Below, piece after piece: positions 16,410 through 26,412 of a stretch of 64,000 nucleotides of DNA (positions are counted from its first letter, which is position 1; each line of letters opens with the position of its first letter). Both the position numbers and the translations under genes were made by a program. A model generated the notes under the pieces. That model was not told the DNA's origin. It saw nothing but the letters and a program-made list of their open reading frames with translations, and did no database searches. The DNA lies in NCBI RefSeq assembly GCF_004563925.1, contig NZ_SPNJ01000003.1:434001-498000 (forward strand), written 5' to 3'. Source of the DNA: Herbaspirillum sp. 3R11 (GTDB lineage Bacteria; Pseudomonadota; Gammaproteobacteria; Burkholderiales; Burkholderiaceae_D).

Positions 16410-17177
16410 TTATTTGGAGGACGGCCAGGACGTCAGGATCTCGGCGCCGTCGGCCGTCACCGCAATCATGTGCTCCCATTGTGCGGAGAGCGAGCCGTCG
16501 CGCGTGACCACGGTCCAGCCGTCGTCCAGTTGTTGCACGGCGCGCGCGCCGAGATTGATCATCGGCTCAATGGTGAAGGTCATGCCCTCGCGCAGCAGCA
16601 GGCCGGAATTGCGCGTGCCGTAATGCAGCACCTGCGGTTCTTCGTGATACACCTTGCCGATGCCGTGGCCGCAATATTCTCGCACCACCGAATAACCGGC
16701 GCCCTCGGCCAGCGTCTGGATGGCATGGCCGACGTCGCCCAGGCGGGCGCCCGGCCGCACCACGGCAATCCCGGCCAGCATGGCGTCGAGCGTAGTCTGC
16801 ACCAACCGCGCCGCTTCCGGCTTGGGCGTACCGACAAAATACATGCGACTGGTGTCGCCGTGCCAGCCATCCTTGATCACGGTGACGTCGATGTTGACGA
16901 TATCGCCGTCCTTGAGCACATCCCTGGTGCTGGGGATGCCATGGCACACCACCGCGTTGATCGAGGTGCACAAGGTCTTCGGAAAACCGTGATAGCCGAC
17001 GTTGGCCGGCGTGGCCTTCTGCACCTTGCGGATGTAGTCGTGGCAGCGGCGGTCGAGCTCTTCGGTCGACACGCCCGGCACCACATACTCGCCGATCATC
17101 TCCAGCACTTCCGCAGCAAGGCCGCCTGCCACGCGCATCATGGCGATTTGTTTTTCGGTTTTGATGGAGACTGCCAC
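16410..17177 (-). CDS. map: methionine aminopeptidase type I
   Basis: This 255-residue enzyme removes the N-terminal methionine from nascent proteins. All five metal ligands are visible: D in VNIDVT, D in GDTSRMY, H in CGHGIGK, E in FTIEPMI and E in QWEHM. It is one of two complete map paralogues in this window (the other at 36711-37505). It does not sit next to rpsB or a ParD-like gene, and it is alone on its strand. Confidence 0.93.
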   Translation of the reverse strand: MAVSIKTEKQIAMMRVAGGLAAEVLEMIGEYVVPGVSTEELDRRCHDYIRKVQKATPANVGYHGFPKTLCTSINAVVCHGIPSTRDVLKDGDIVNIDVTVIKDGWHGDTSRMYFVGTPKPEAARLVQTTLDAMLAGIAVVRPGARLGDVGHAIQTLAEGAGYSVVREYCGHGIGKVYHEEPQVLHYGTRNSGLLLREGMTFTIEPMINLGARAVQQLDDGWTVVTRDGSLSAQWEHMIAVTADGAEILTSWPSSK

Positions 17178-17399
17178 GACGTTCCTTGTTGAGAGTAAAG
17201 AGAATAATGGCTTCTATTATCCCCGATCAGGCCGGCAACTGCAGCGTTTCCGCTGTGCAAGACAGGTGTCGGCAAGATCCTCACGCCTGTTGTCTCGTTT
17301 TTTCACCACCCTGTTTTTTGAGAGTTTTCTCATATAAATCCGATCCTTAAATCGTCAGAATGGCTTCACTGCTTAAGCAAACACAAAGCGCTGAAGCAA

Positions 17400-17443
17400 A
17401 ACGAATGCACAACGAATGCAAAACGAATTCAACCGAACTTCAA
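17400..17443 (+). repeat. four tandem 11-bp units upstream of the DUF1120 gene
   Basis: Successive 11-bp units read AACGAATGCAC, AACGAATGCAA, AACGAATTCAA and CCGAACTTCAA, ending 28 bases before the ATG at 17472. The period matches one helical turn. They lie in the promoter or 5' leader, so they could bind a regulator cooperatively or affect translation. Confidence 0.6.
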
Positions 17444-17471
17444 CTCATTCTGACTACTTAAGGAAACCATC

Positions 17472-18143
17472 ATGAACAAGCAAATCGCCCTCTTCTCCGC
17501 CCTGACAGCTTCCCTGCTGATGTCTTTCGCTGCGCAAGCCGCCGACACCGCCGAACTGAAGGTCAAAGGCGTGATTCGTCCTTCGGCCTGTACCCCGGCC
17601 TTCACCGGCACCAACGTGGTCGACTACGGCACCATCTCCGGCGCGGGCCTGAAAAAGACAGCTGCCAATGTACTGCCTGAAAAGACCATCGCCTTCACCG
17701 TCACTTGCGACGCAGCAACCAAAGTTGCCGTCCGCGCCATCGACAACAAGGCCTCGACTGTGGTCACCGGCCTGATGACCGCGATCAACTCGAACCTGAG
17801 CGACAAGAATGCCTACGGTCTGGGCGCAGCAGGCGGCAAGAACATCGGCGCCTACAGCGTGCGCTCCATCATCGGCTCCTTCACAGCCGACGGCGCGACA
17901 CCTGACATCGTCGCCGATGCCGCCAACAATGGCACCTGGGCCAAGTCGGCTTACGGCCGCTTCCATGCTGACGGCACCAACCGCCAGGCGTTCGCCACCA
18001 CCGGCTCGACCACACCGGGTTCGTACAAGACCATGTCCGGCAACCTCGGCGTGACCGCCGTGCTGGACAAGGGCGACAACCTGCCGCTGACGCAGAACAT
18101 CGACCTCGACGGCTCCGCCACGATTGAAGTGCAGTACCTGTAA
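17472..18143 (+). CDS. DUF1120 fimbria-like secreted protein
   Basis: This 223-residue protein has a signal peptide (MNKQIALFSALTASLLMSFA, cleavage near AQA-AD) and a mature part matching the DUF1120 pattern, an Ig-like beta protein related to chaperone-usher fimbrial subunits: VKGVIRPSACTPAF, VDYGTIS, FTVTCDAATKVAVRAIDN and a C-terminal TIEVQYL strand. Two cysteines (SAC, VTC) can form the family disulfide. No chaperone or usher gene is nearby, so export and assembly partners must lie elsewhere. GGAAACCATC precedes the ATG. A terminator follows. Confidence 0.85.
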   Translation: MNKQIALFSALTASLLMSFAAQAADTAELKVKGVIRPSACTPAFTGTNVVDYGTISGAGLKKTAANVLPEKTIAFTVTCDAATKVAVRAIDNKASTVVTGLMTAINSNLSDKNAYGLGAAGGKNIGAYSVRSIIGSFTADGATPDIVADAANNGTWAKSAYGRFHADGTNRQAFATTGSTTPGSYKTMSGNLGVTAVLDKGDNLPLTQNIDLDGSATIEVQYL

Positions 18144-18163
18144 TTTCTTCCAGTCATCATCCC

Positions 18164-18187
18164 GCCCGCTTGCTCCCGCAAGCGGGC
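18164..18187 (+). terminator. terminator-like hairpin after the DUF1120 gene
   Basis: GCCCGCTTGC-TCCC-GCAAGCGGGC gives a 10-bp perfect stem followed by TTTGTT. The T-tract is short, but position 20 bases after the stop codon supports a terminator. Confidence 0.8.
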
Positions 18188-18441
18188 TTTGTTCATTCAC
18201 GTCCCGCCTTTTCCGCCGTCCTCCCTTTTGTTGCCTTTCAGCTATCAGGAAATCACTGATACCGAAGAGTATGTCGATTCGATAGTCTGGCCATACATCG
18301 GGCATAGCGGAATTTCCACCGGCCCGGCTTCGACAGCCACGATCGTCCGACGCCGCGCCGGTTCCCTGCCTGATGGCCAGATTCAGTCGCATTGCCGACG
18401 GCAATATCGACATGCAGCCCCGCCGTCCCCAGGAGAAAAAT

Positions 18442-20160
18442 ATGAAGTGGTTCTACGATCTGAAAATTTCCCGAAAACTGATTTCAGTCTTCTTTATCGT
18501 GGTTGCCCTGGAAGCCGCCCTCGGCGCCTTCGCCATCCGTGAACTGGGCCGCGTCAACCAGGCCTCGACCGAAATCGCCACCAACTGGCTGCCGAGCATT
18601 CGCACACTGTCGCAGTTGAAACTGTCGCTGGCGCGCATCCGCAGTTTCGAGTTGCAGCACATCCTGGCGTCAACGCCGCAAGAGTTTGAAGAAATCGAAC
18701 GCAATGCGGACAAACAGATCGCGGCGCTGGCAAAACAACAGCGCGACTACCAGATACAGATCAGCGAGCCCGAAGAAAAAGTGCTATTTCCCGATGTGGA
18801 AAAGGCGCTCGCCGTATTCCTTTCCGAACACAAGAAAATTCTCGACGTCTCCCGCACCAACAAGAACGAAGACGCGCGCACCATGCTCAAGGGCGAATCG
18901 ACCAAGGTCTATCGCAGCCTGCTCGACCAGGTTGAAAAGCTGGTCGAGGTCAACGAAAAAGGCGCCGAGAAGTCTAGCACCGATGCCGACGCCACCTACG
19001 CAAGTGCACGCATGTGGATCATCGCCATGTTGCTGATCTGCATGGCCGCAGCGATGACACTGGCAATCTGGATTTCCCGCGTGATCTCGCGTCCGTTGAC
19101 CGAGGCGGTCGGCGTCGCCCAGCGCGTCGCCGGCGGCGACCTGACCGGAACCATCCGCGCCGAGAGCAAAGATGAAACCGGTCAGTTGCTGGAAGCCTTG
19201 CGCGGCATGAACGACAACCTGCTCAAGATCGTCGGCGAAGTGCGCACCGGCACCGACACCATCGCCACCGCGTCCAACGAAATCGCCAGCGGCAACATGG
19301 ACCTGTCCTCGCGCACCGAACAACAGGCCGGTTCCCTGGAAGAAACCGCCTCGGCCATGGAAGAACTGACGTCCACCGTCAAGCAGAACGCCGACAACGC
19401 CCGTCAGGCCAATCAACTCGCCGTGACGGCCTCGGAAGTCGCCGTCGCCGGCGGCAACGTGGTCGGCCAGGTGGTCGACACCATGGGTTCGATCAACGAC
19501 TCGTCGAAGAAGATCGTCGACATCATCGGCGTGATCGACGGCATTGCCTTCCAGACCAATATCCTGGCCCTGAATGCGGCAGTCGAAGCGGCGCGTGCCG
19601 GTGAACAAGGTCGCGGCTTCGCCGTGGTCGCCTCCGAAGTGCGCAGCCTGGCGCAGCGCTCGGCCGCCGCCGCCAAGGAAATCAAGATCCTCATCGACGA
19701 CTCGGTATCCAAGGTCGACATCGGCAGCAAGCTGGTCGAGCAAGCCGGCAGCACCATGGAAGAAGTCGTCAACAGCGTGCGTCGCGTGACCGACATCGTC
19801 AGCGAAATCACCGCCGCCAGCCACGAGCAAAGCCAGGGCATCGAGCAGATCAATCTCGCCATCACACAAATGGACGAAGTCACGCAACAGAACGCCGCCC
19901 TGGTCGAACAAGCTGCTGCTGCCGCGCAGTCGATGCAAGAGCAAGCCGGTCGCCTGTCGGAAGTTGTCAGCGTATTCAAGCTGGACGAGCGCGCCGCGCT
20001 GAGCAAGCCGGCGGCGCCGAAGCGCACCATCGACATCACGCCGGTACGCGCACCGGGATTGAAATCGGCCAAACCCGCCGTCATGCGCAAGGAAGCCCGG
20101 CCCGCGCTGAAGTCGCCCACTGCAGCCAACGACGAGACCGGCTCATGGGAACAATTCTGA
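18442..20160 (+). CDS. methyl-accepting chemotaxis protein (four-helix-bundle sensor)
   Basis: This 572-residue chemoreceptor begins at an ATG with AGGAG 7 bases upstream. It has TM1 (about 11-30), a periplasmic helical sensor of about 150 residues ([18 protein letters not shown] type, four-helix bundle), TM2 (about 190-212), a HAMP domain and the methyl-accepting coiled coil with the hairpin tip [21 protein letters not shown]. The protein ends SWEQF, matching the xWxxF pentapeptide that tethers CheR/CheB. Downstream are cheV and a one-helix protein. Confidence 0.93.
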   Translation: MKWFYDLKISRKLISVFFIVVALEAALGAFAIRELGRVNQASTEIATNWLPSIRTLSQLKLSLARIRSFELQHILASTPQEFEEIERNADKQIAALAKQQRDYQIQISEPEEKVLFPDVEKALAVFLSEHKKILDVSRTNKNEDARTMLKGESTKVYRSLLDQVEKLVEVNEKGAEKSSTDADATYASARMWIIAMLLICMAAAMTLAIWISRVISRPLTEAVGVAQRVAGGDLTGTIRAESKDETGQLLEALRGMNDNLLKIVGEVRTGTDTIATASNEIASGNMDLSSRTEQQAGSLEETASAMEELTSTVKQNADNARQANQLAVTASEVAVAGGNVVGQVVDTMGSINDSSKKIVDIIGVIDGIAFQTNILALNAAVEAARAGEQGRGFAVVASEVRSLAQRSAAAAKEIKILIDDSVSKVDIGSKLVEQAGSTMEEVVNSVRRVTDIVSEITAASHEQSQGIEQINLAITQMDEVTQQNAALVEQAAAAAQSMQEQAGRLSEVVSVFKLDERAALSKPAAPKRTIDITPVRAPGLKSAKPAVMRKEARPALKSPTAANDETGSWEQF

Positions 20161-20222
20161 TCTGAAACGTCACTTAGAAATCACTTAGAACCCGCAACCA
20201 AACCCACCACCTGAGGTATCCC

Positions 20223-21179
20223 ATGGATGCATTCCAAAAAGAAATCGACGAGCGTACGAACCTGACGGCCAGCAACAAATTCGAACTGCTGCTGTTCCGC
20301 CTGGGCAACGCCGGTGGCGACGGCCCGGGCGAGTTGTTCGGCATCAACGTCTTCAAGATTCGCGAGATCGTGCCGATGGTGCCGATCACCACGGCCGCCG
20401 GCACCAAGTCACCGATGCTAGGCATGGTCAACATCCGCGGCCAGGTGATTTCAGTGATCGACCTGCCGGCCGTGACCGGCTGCAAGCCCAAAACCGGCCT
20501 TAACATTTTGCTGATCACCGAATACGCGCGCAATACCCAGGCCTTCGCGGTGGAATCGGTGGAAGAAATCGTGCGTCTCGACTGGAGCCAGGTGCTGTCG
20601 GCCGAAGCCAGCGCCGGCGGCGACCTGGTCACCAGCATCGCACGTCTCGATTCGGACGTCGACGGCAGCCGCCTGGTGCAGGTGCTGGACGTGGAACAGA
20701 TCCTCAACCTGACCTCGCCGGTCAAGCAGGCGCTGGACAGCGGCCACAACGGCGAACTGAAGAGCCTGGTCAAGCCCGGCGCCATCGTGCTGGCGGCGGA
20801 CGATTCCAAGGTGGCGCGGGCGTTGATCGAGGATGGACTCACCACACTGGGCGTGCCGTACATCATGACCAAGAGCGGCAAGGAAGCCTGGGAAAAATTG
20901 CAGGCGCTGGGCGCCGAAGCACAGCGTGAAGGCAAGCAGGTCGCCGACAAGGTGGCGTTGATGCTGACCGACCTGGAAATGCCGGAGATGGACGGTTTCA
21001 CGCTGACCCGCAACATCAAGGCGGACCAGCGCTACAAGGGCATTCCGGTGGTGATCCATTCGTCGCTGTCGGGCTCGGCCAATGAGGACCACGTGCGCAG
21101 TGTCGGCGCCAACGGTTACGTCGCCAAATTCGCTATCGACGAACTTGCCGCCGCTCTCAAGAAAACGCTGATGCACTAA
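20223..21179 (+). CDS. cheV: chemotaxis coupling protein CheV
   Basis: This 318-residue protein joins a CheW-like domain (about 15-165; NVFKIREIVPMVPIT, MLGMVNIRGQVISVIDLPA) to a C-terminal receiver domain (about 180-315). The receiver keeps the phospho-acceptor in LMLTDLEMPEMDGFTL, the threonine/serine region HSSLSG and the lysine in VAKF. CheV links receptors to CheA and buffers phosphate flow. It follows the chemoreceptor by 62 bases and probably shares its transcript. TGAGG lies upstream of the ATG. Confidence 0.93.
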   Translation: MDAFQKEIDERTNLTASNKFELLLFRLGNAGGDGPGELFGINVFKIREIVPMVPITTAAGTKSPMLGMVNIRGQVISVIDLPAVTGCKPKTGLNILLITEYARNTQAFAVESVEEIVRLDWSQVLSAEASAGGDLVTSIARLDSDVDGSRLVQVLDVEQILNLTSPVKQALDSGHNGELKSLVKPGAIVLAADDSKVARALIEDGLTTLGVPYIMTKSGKEAWEKLQALGAEAQREGKQVADKVALMLTDLEMPEMDGFTLTRNIKADQRYKGIPVVIHSSLSGSANEDHVRSVGANGYVAKFAIDELAAALKKTLMH

Positions 21180-21320
21180 TGCATTGCAAGCCCTTGCCGT
21201 GCGTCTGCAACGCAGTGCCGGCAAGGAATAAGGAATTCCCCGATATCAGGAAAAGGACCCGCTCATTATCATTACTACATCGCCCAACCACATCCTCACC
21301 ACCAGAGAGCGCACCTGACC

Positions 21321-21650
21321 ATGGACTTCATCTCCAATCTGTTCCAGCAAGACATGTTCCTCGCCGTCGTCTCCTATCTAAGCGTCGGCCTGGTTTTCCT
21401 GCTCTACTTTTTCTACCGTGAAAAGAAATGGGAAAATGATCTCGCGATGTACCAGGTTCAGAATGTCATCCCCGACGAAGCACCGAAAATTCGCAGTGCG
21501 GAGATCTACGTGCTCAATCGCAATACCGTCAAAACACCTGTCGTCGATGCCAATCTTGACGACGAAATGCAAGTGGTCGCCGGCGAGGCCATGGAGCAGG
21601 AATTGAAGCTGGAATTCAAACAACCGGAAAAATCCGTCATTAGTCGTTGA
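21321..21650 (+). CDS. small single-helix membrane protein, unknown function
   Basis: This 109-residue protein has an N-terminal hydrophobic helix (about residues 12-31, LAVVSYLSVGLVFLLYFFY) followed by a charged, acidic cytoplasmic or periplasmic tail with no cysteines. I do not recognise the family. It lies 141 bases after cheV in the same direction; a stem-loop (CCTTGCC at 21192 pairing with GGCAAGG at 21220) separates them. A role in the adjacent signalling genes is possible but unsupported. Confidence 0.65.
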   Translation: MDFISNLFQQDMFLAVVSYLSVGLVFLLYFFYREKKWENDLAMYQVQNVIPDEAPKIRSAEIYVLNRNTVKTPVVDANLDDEMQVVAGEAMEQELKLEFKQPEKSVISR

Positions 21651-21700
21651 TGCCTTCTGCGGCGAATGCTCCGATTCGCCGCATATTTACCTCGCTCTTC

Positions 21701-21760
21701 TACTCCCGCTTTTACTCCCGCTTTTACTCCCGCTTTTACTCCCGCTTCTACGCCCTCTTC
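21701..21760. repeat. 12-bp tandem repeat (VNTR-like)
   Basis: Four consecutive 12-bp units TACTCCCGCTTT/C (21701-21748) are followed by a degraded fifth (TACGCCCTCTTC). Related sequence extends on both sides (TACCTCGCTCTTC before; TACCCCGTTC after). The array lies between the convergent ends of the 21321 gene and the diguanylate cyclase gene. It is pyrimidine-rich on the + strand. Confidence 0.85.
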
Positions 21761-21782
21761 TACCCCGTTCTACCCGCTCTTC

Positions 21783-23297
21783 TTACACGCCGACACGATC
21801 CCTGCCTTCGCCCTTGGCCCGATACAGCGCCTGATCCGCAACACCGATCAGATCGCGCACTGACATGTCCCGTTTCACTTCCGGCAAACAACCGACACCC
21901 AGACTGACCGTCACGATGCCGTCCGGATTGGCCGCATGTTCCATTTGCTGCGCGCGTACCGCCAGCCGGATCTGTTCCGCAATCGCCAGCGCACCCGCCG
22001 CATCGCAATCGGGCAGGATGATCGCAAACTCCTCGCCGCCGTAGCGCGCAGCCAGATCGTCGGGACGTCGTTCGCCGGACAGGATGGACTTGCCGACCTT
22101 GCGCAGGCATTCGTCGCCGGACAGATGTCCATATAAATCGTTGTACAGCTTGAAGCGGTCGACGTCGATCATGACCAGCGCCAGGCTCTTGCCGCTGCGC
22201 ACCGCGCGGCTCATTTCACGCGCCAGCGCGACGTCGAACTGGCGCCGGTTGGCCAGGCCGGTGAGACCGTCCTGCAAGGCAAGCCGCTCCAAGGTCTGAT
22301 TCAGTTTTTCCACCTGCGCGCGCGCTTCGTTGGCTTCGTTCTCGGCGATCGAGCGCTGGTCGATCTGCGCCACCATGCGCCGCCCCATGACCGCGAACCC
22401 GGTTACCAGGATCAGCACGCCGACCATGTGCATGTAGGCGTCGGCGCGCCATTCTGCGAAGACCTCGTCGCGTGACAGCGCCACCGAGACGAACAGCGGA
22501 TAGGTCTGCAGGTGACGGTAGCCGTTGATGCGCTCCACGCCGTCCTGCGACGACCTGATGATGGCCAGGCCGCTGGCATTCTTCGCTGCATGGTCGCGGA
22601 AGATGGCGGCGTCGGCCATGCTCTTGCCGATCGAGTCTTCGCGCAGGGGACGGCGGAACAGGATGGTGCCGCGGTTGAGCGCCAGCAGGATGGCGCCCGA
22701 CTTGCCGATGTTGAAGCTGTCGTAAAAGCGCTGGAAGTAGGCCATGTCCACCGTCGCCAACACCACGCCGCCAAAGCTGCCGTCGGCATTATTGACGCGG
22801 CGCGTCACGGTGGCGATCCATTTTCCGGTGGACCGGCTGCGCACCGGCGGGCCGATGTAGGGGCCGTCGTCGGGATGCTCGCGGTGATAGATGAAGTAAT
22901 CGCGATCGGCATTGTTTTGCGTGTTGTCCAGCCTCGGCTGCGAATTGACGACCCAGCGGCCCTGGCTGTCGTAGACGAAGATGCCGTTGAGTTGCGGCAG
23001 CTCCTTGACCTGTACCGCCAGCAGGCGGTGCACGCGCTCCAGCGCCGCCGGCCCGGCGCCGTCAATGCGCAGGCGCTCCAGCAGACCCACCAGCACGGTG
23101 TCGGCTTCCTTCAAGGTGTCGTCGGCATGCTGGGCCAGCGCGCGCGCCATGTTCGTGACCGAAACAGCGGCTTCGCGCTCCTCGATCACGCGCGCCTGCC
23201 AGGTGCGCCAGATGTCGAGGCCGATGATTGCCGCGCAGGCCAGCAGTACGAAAGCCGCTGCCAGCAGTGCCGTGGATGAACGTTTGTAATGAACCAT
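21783..23297 (-). CDS. membrane diguanylate cyclase with periplasmic Cache-like sensor
   Basis: This 504-residue protein has an N-terminal helix (about 9-28), a periplasmic dCache-like sensor (with YFIYHREHPDDGPYIGPPV), a second helix (about 285-305), a coiled linker and a GGDEF domain. The active loop is GGEEF (420-424) and an RxxD inhibitory site (RPDD) precedes it by five residues. Architecture and sensor motifs match the cyclase at 13335, so the two are paralogues that may detect related ligands. It lies upstream of nothing on its strand and 32 bases downstream of the chemoreceptor 3' end. Confidence 0.92.
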   Translation of the reverse strand: MVHYKRSSTALLAAAFVLLACAAIIGLDIWRTWQARVIEEREAAVSVTNMARALAQHADDTLKEADTVLVGLLERLRIDGAGPAALERVHRLLAVQVKELPQLNGIFVYDSQGRWVVNSQPRLDNTQNNADRDYFIYHREHPDDGPYIGPPVRSRSTGKWIATVTRRVNNADGSFGGVVLATVDMAYFQRFYDSFNIGKSGAILLALNRGTILFRRPLREDSIGKSMADAAIFRDHAAKNASGLAIIRSSQDGVERINGYRHLQTYPLFVSVALSRDEVFAEWRADAYMHMVGVLILVTGFAVMGRRMVAQIDQRSIAENEANEARAQVEKLNQTLERLALQDGLTGLANRRQFDVALAREMSRAVRSGKSLALVMIDVDRFKLYNDLYGHLSGDECLRKVGKSILSGERRPDDLAARYGGEEFAIILPDCDAAGALAIAEQIRLAVRAQQMEHAANPDGIVTVSLGVGCLPEVKRDMSVRDLIGVADQALYRAKGEGRDRVGV

Positions 23298-23329
23298 GAA
23301 TCTCCGGATGAGCGCCGAATAGACGGCGA

Positions 23330-24922
23330 TCAGCCGCGTTGCGCCAGTTTGAAAGCGCCGACCTGTTCTACCAGCTTTTCGGCTTCGTGTCGCAGGCTCT
23401 CGGTGGCGGTCGCGGCCTGCTCGATCAGCGCGGCGTTCTGTTGCGTCATCTGGTCGATGTCGCCGACCGCGCGCGTGACTTCGCCGATGTCTTCAGTCTG
23501 GCCGGCGCCGGCCGTTGCGATATCGCGCATGATCGTCGCCACACTGCCGATGGCCGTCTCGATACCGGACATGGCGCCGCCGGCCTGGCCGGCGAGGCGG
23601 TCGCCGTGGTCGACGTTGGCCACCGATTCGGCGATCAGGTCCTTGATCTCGCGCGCGGCGGCGGCCGAGCGTTGCGCCAGCTGGCGCACTTCGGTCGCGA
23701 CCACGGCGAAGCCACGGCCTTGTTCACCGGCGCGCGCCGCTTCCACGGCAGCATTGAGCGCCAGGATATTGGTCTGGAAGGCGATGCCGTCAATCACGCC
23801 GATGATGTCGGCGACCTTGTGCGAGCTGGTGCGGATTGCGCCCATCGTCGCCATCACCGAACCGACCACCTTGCCGCCTTCGCCTGCATGCGTGGAGGCG
23901 TTGTCGACGAGGCTGCCGGCCTCCTGGGTGTGGCCGGCGTTGTTGCGAATCCCCGCGCTGAAGTTGTCCATGGTGGCGCGCACCTGTTCGAGCGCACCGG
24001 CCTGCGCTTCCGCTCGCGCCGACAGGTCGTTGTTGCCGGCGGCGATCTCGTGCGCGGCGACGTTGATGCGTTCGGCACTCGCGCGCACCGCGCCGACGAT
24101 GGTCGCCAGTCCCTGGGCGACGCCGTTGATGGCTTGCGTAAGCTGACCGATTTCATCGCGCCGGCCGACATGGATCATGGTGGTGAGATCGCCCTTGGCC
24201 AGTTGCTGCGCGGCAGCCGTGGCGTCCACCAGCGGCCGCGTCACCATGCGTTGCGCCAGCCAGTACAAACCGCCCATGCCGAACGCCAGCAAGGCCAGCG
24301 CTATTGCGCCGTAGCGCAGCAGCAGCGCCGTCACGGTCGCTGACGAGGTTGCCGGCGGCAGCGCCGAGACGGCGGCGACGCTGGCCCAGACATAGGCGCC
24401 CAGCACCGCGCCGGCGATGCCGAACGCCAGCATGCCCAGACGCGCGCCGATGCCGACCTGGAAGCGCTTGCTGACGTCAATGCCGACGTACAGCACCGCC
24501 ACCACCCGTCCCTGCGCATCGCGCACCGGATCGTAGCGGGTCATGTACTGGCGGCCGAACAATTGGGCGAAGCCGGTATAGCTGCGCCCGGCCAGCAGGT
24601 CGCGATAACCGGCGTGGGCGTGATCGAGCAAGGTGCCGATGGCGCGTTCGCCGTTTTCCTTTTTTACCGAAGTCGAGACGCGCACGAAGTCCTTGCCGCG
24701 CTGGACGAAGATGGTGGCGCTGCCGCCGGTCGCGGCGGAGAAGTTGTCGATCGTGCCGAAGTTGAGATTGAGCACGTCGGCGCCGTTGCGCAGGAGCGGC
24801 GTGGTTTCCGCGCCAACCGCCAGCGACGCGCGCTCGTCGATAGAAAAAACGCCGGGAAAACTGGCCGCGAGCCTGCGGGCGAGTTTGTCGATCTGATAAG
24901 CAAGCGGCAGAAAGCTGTGCAT
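23330..24922 (-). CDS. methyl-accepting chemotaxis protein with Cache_3-like domain and unusual N-terminus
   Basis: This 530-residue chemoreceptor has an N-terminal Cache_3-like domain (about 15-165; [19 protein letters not shown] and GVLYVGID-type end as [11 protein letters not shown]), two hydrophobic helices (about 170-195 and 205-230), HAMP, and an intact methyl-accepting domain ([21 protein letters not shown]). The transmembrane helix that normally precedes Cache_3 is missing: the ATG at 24922, with AGGAAGGG upstream, starts in a soluble segment, and the in-frame sequence up to 25069 encodes no hydrophobic helix. The sensor may therefore be cytosolic, or the gene is 5'-truncated. No CheR-tether pentapeptide is visible. 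Confidence 0.88.
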   Translation of the reverse strand: MHSFLPLAYQIDKLARRLAASFPGVFSIDERASLAVGAETTPLLRNGADVLNLNFGTIDNFSAATGGSATIFVQRGKDFVRVSTSVKKENGERAIGTLLDHAHAGYRDLLAGRSYTGFAQLFGRQYMTRYDPVRDAQGRVVAVLYVGIDVSKRFQVGIGARLGMLAFGIAGAVLGAYVWASVAAVSALPPATSSATVTALLLRYGAIALALLAFGMGGLYWLAQRMVTRPLVDATAAAQQLAKGDLTTMIHVGRRDEIGQLTQAINGVAQGLATIVGAVRASAERINVAAHEIAAGNNDLSARAEAQAGALEQVRATMDNFSAGIRNNAGHTQEAGSLVDNASTHAGEGGKVVGSVMATMGAIRTSSHKVADIIGVIDGIAFQTNILALNAAVEAARAGEQGRGFAVVATEVRQLAQRSAAAAREIKDLIAESVANVDHGDRLAGQAGGAMSGIETAIGSVATIMRDIATAGAGQTEDIGEVTRAVGDIDQMTQQNAALIEQAATATESLRHEAEKLVEQVGAFKLAQRG

Positions 24923-25167
24923 GACTGACAACCCTTCCTGTGTGCGATTTTTTGTTGTGGTCTCGATTCGACGCTTGTGCTGAGGCTTGTTGTAATTTAT
25001 GTCGATGGGCGATTGTAGACCAGCGTTGCGCCGGAGGAAATCTGTTTTCCGCCATGACTTTGCGCGCATGAGAAACAGCAGCGCAATACGATAGTACGAT
25101 AGCGTCTTTCGACAAATAATTTACCCTCCGACAGCGCCATGAATCTCCATTTTCTACGTTTCCGCGC

Positions 25168-26292
25168 ATGAGCGACCATATCGATTGCATCATCATCGGC
25201 GCCGGCGTGGTCGGCCTGGCGATCGCACGCGAACTGGCGCTGGCCGGGCGCGACGTGATCATCGTCGAAGCGTCCCACAGTATCGGCAGCGGCATCAGCT
25301 CGCGCAACAGCGAGGTGATCCACGCCGGCATCTATTACCGTCCCGGATCGCTCAAGGCCAAGCTCTGCGTAGAAGGACGCGCACTGCTGTATCGCTATTG
25401 CGAGGAACGCCAGGTCGCCCACCGGCGCTGCGGCAAACTGCTGGTGGCGACCGGCGCCGACCAGGCCGCACGCTTGCAGGGCATCGCCGCCCATGCCGCG
25501 CAGAACGGCGTGCATGATTTGCAGCCTGTCGATGCCGCCCACGCCCGTGAACTCGAACCGGCTCTGCGATGCACGGCCGCGCTGCTGTCGCCCTCCACCG
25601 GCATCGTCGACAGCCATGCGCTGATGCAGCAATTGCTGGCGGACGCCGAAGCGGCCGGCGCAGTGCTGGCGCTTCAGACGGAAATCGTCGCCGCGCGCAA
25701 AACCGCCGACGGCATCGCGCTCGACGCGGTGACCGCAGATGGCGAAGAAATGCAGTTGTCCGCCACGCTTGTCGTCAATGCCGCAGGGCTGTCGGCGCCA
25801 CGGCTGGCGTGTCGCTTCGAAGGCTTCCCGGCGGCGCACGTGCCGGGGCCGTTCTTCGCCAAGGGGAATTATTTTTCGCTGAGCGGCAAGACGCCGTTTT
25901 CGCGGCTGATCTATCCGCTGCCGGAAGAAGGCGGCCTGGGCGTGCACCTGACGCTGGACCTGGCCGGCCAGGCGCGCTTCGGTCCTGACGTCGAATGGCT
26001 GGACATTGAAGACGAGCGCGCCATCGATTACGCCGTCGACGCGCGCCGCGCGGACGGTTTCTACGCTGCGATACGCCGTTATTGGCCGGACTTACCCGAC
26101 GCCGCGCTGCAGCCGAGCTATTCCGGCGTGCGGCCGAAGCTGGCGCGCGGCGGGCCGGAGCAGGATTTCGTCATCAGTACTCCCGCACAGCATGGCTTTC
26201 CCGGCTTGATAAATCTGTTCGGTATCGAGTCGCCGGGTTTAACCTCTTCGCTGGCGATTGCGCGGGAAGTGGCTGCAATTTCAGGGAAATAG
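25168..26292 (+). CDS. FAD-dependent oxidoreductase, L-2-hydroxyglutarate oxidase-like
   Basis: This 374-residue DAO-family flavoprotein has the dinucleotide motif [20 protein letters not shown] near residue 9, [19 protein letters not shown] typical of the LhgO/YgaF group, and a C-terminal [14 protein letters not shown]. Members oxidise L-2-hydroxyglutarate or related hydroxy acids and pass electrons to the quinone pool. It is divergent from the chemoreceptor gene, 245 bases apart, and is followed by the tetR gene under its own promoter. No operon partners, so the substrate is uncertain. Confidence 0.85.
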   Translation: MSDHIDCIIIGAGVVGLAIARELALAGRDVIIVEASHSIGSGISSRNSEVIHAGIYYRPGSLKAKLCVEGRALLYRYCEERQVAHRRCGKLLVATGADQAARLQGIAAHAAQNGVHDLQPVDAAHARELEPALRCTAALLSPSTGIVDSHALMQQLLADAEAAGAVLALQTEIVAARKTADGIALDAVTADGEEMQLSATLVVNAAGLSAPRLACRFEGFPAAHVPGPFFAKGNYFSLSGKTPFSRLIYPLPEEGGLGVHLTLDLAGQARFGPDVEWLDIEDERAIDYAVDARRADGFYAAIRRYWPDLPDAALQPSYSGVRPKLARGGPEQDFVISTPAQHGFPGLINLFGIESPGLTSSLAIAREVAAISGK

Positions 26293-26377
26293 TTTTCCCT
26301 GATGCAATTAAAAGTCCCGCCCGGCCCGCCGCAAACCGGCGCACCATGGCGTTTTCGCCACATTCACGCGAGCTCTG

Positions 26378-26406
26378 TTGACTTTTAAGACGACCGGTCA
26401 TATTAT
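26378..26406 (+). promoter_or_regulatory. tetR promoter with operator in the spacer
   Basis: TTGACT (26378-26383) and TATTAT (26401-26406) are separated by exactly 17 bases and form a good sigma-70 promoter. The spacer holds the palindromic core GACCGGTC (26392-26399) within the 18-mer TTTAAGACGACCGGTCAT. Bound repressor would block polymerase directly. The predicted transcription start falls at about 26413, the A of the tetR ATG. Confidence 0.8.
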
Positions 26407-26412
26407 CGCCAC

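Noticed and set aside
21647..21907. Open frame through the 12-bp repeat giving FYSR repeats
   Set aside because: The frame depends only on the repeat unit being divisible by three, and it runs into the antisense of the cyclase gene.
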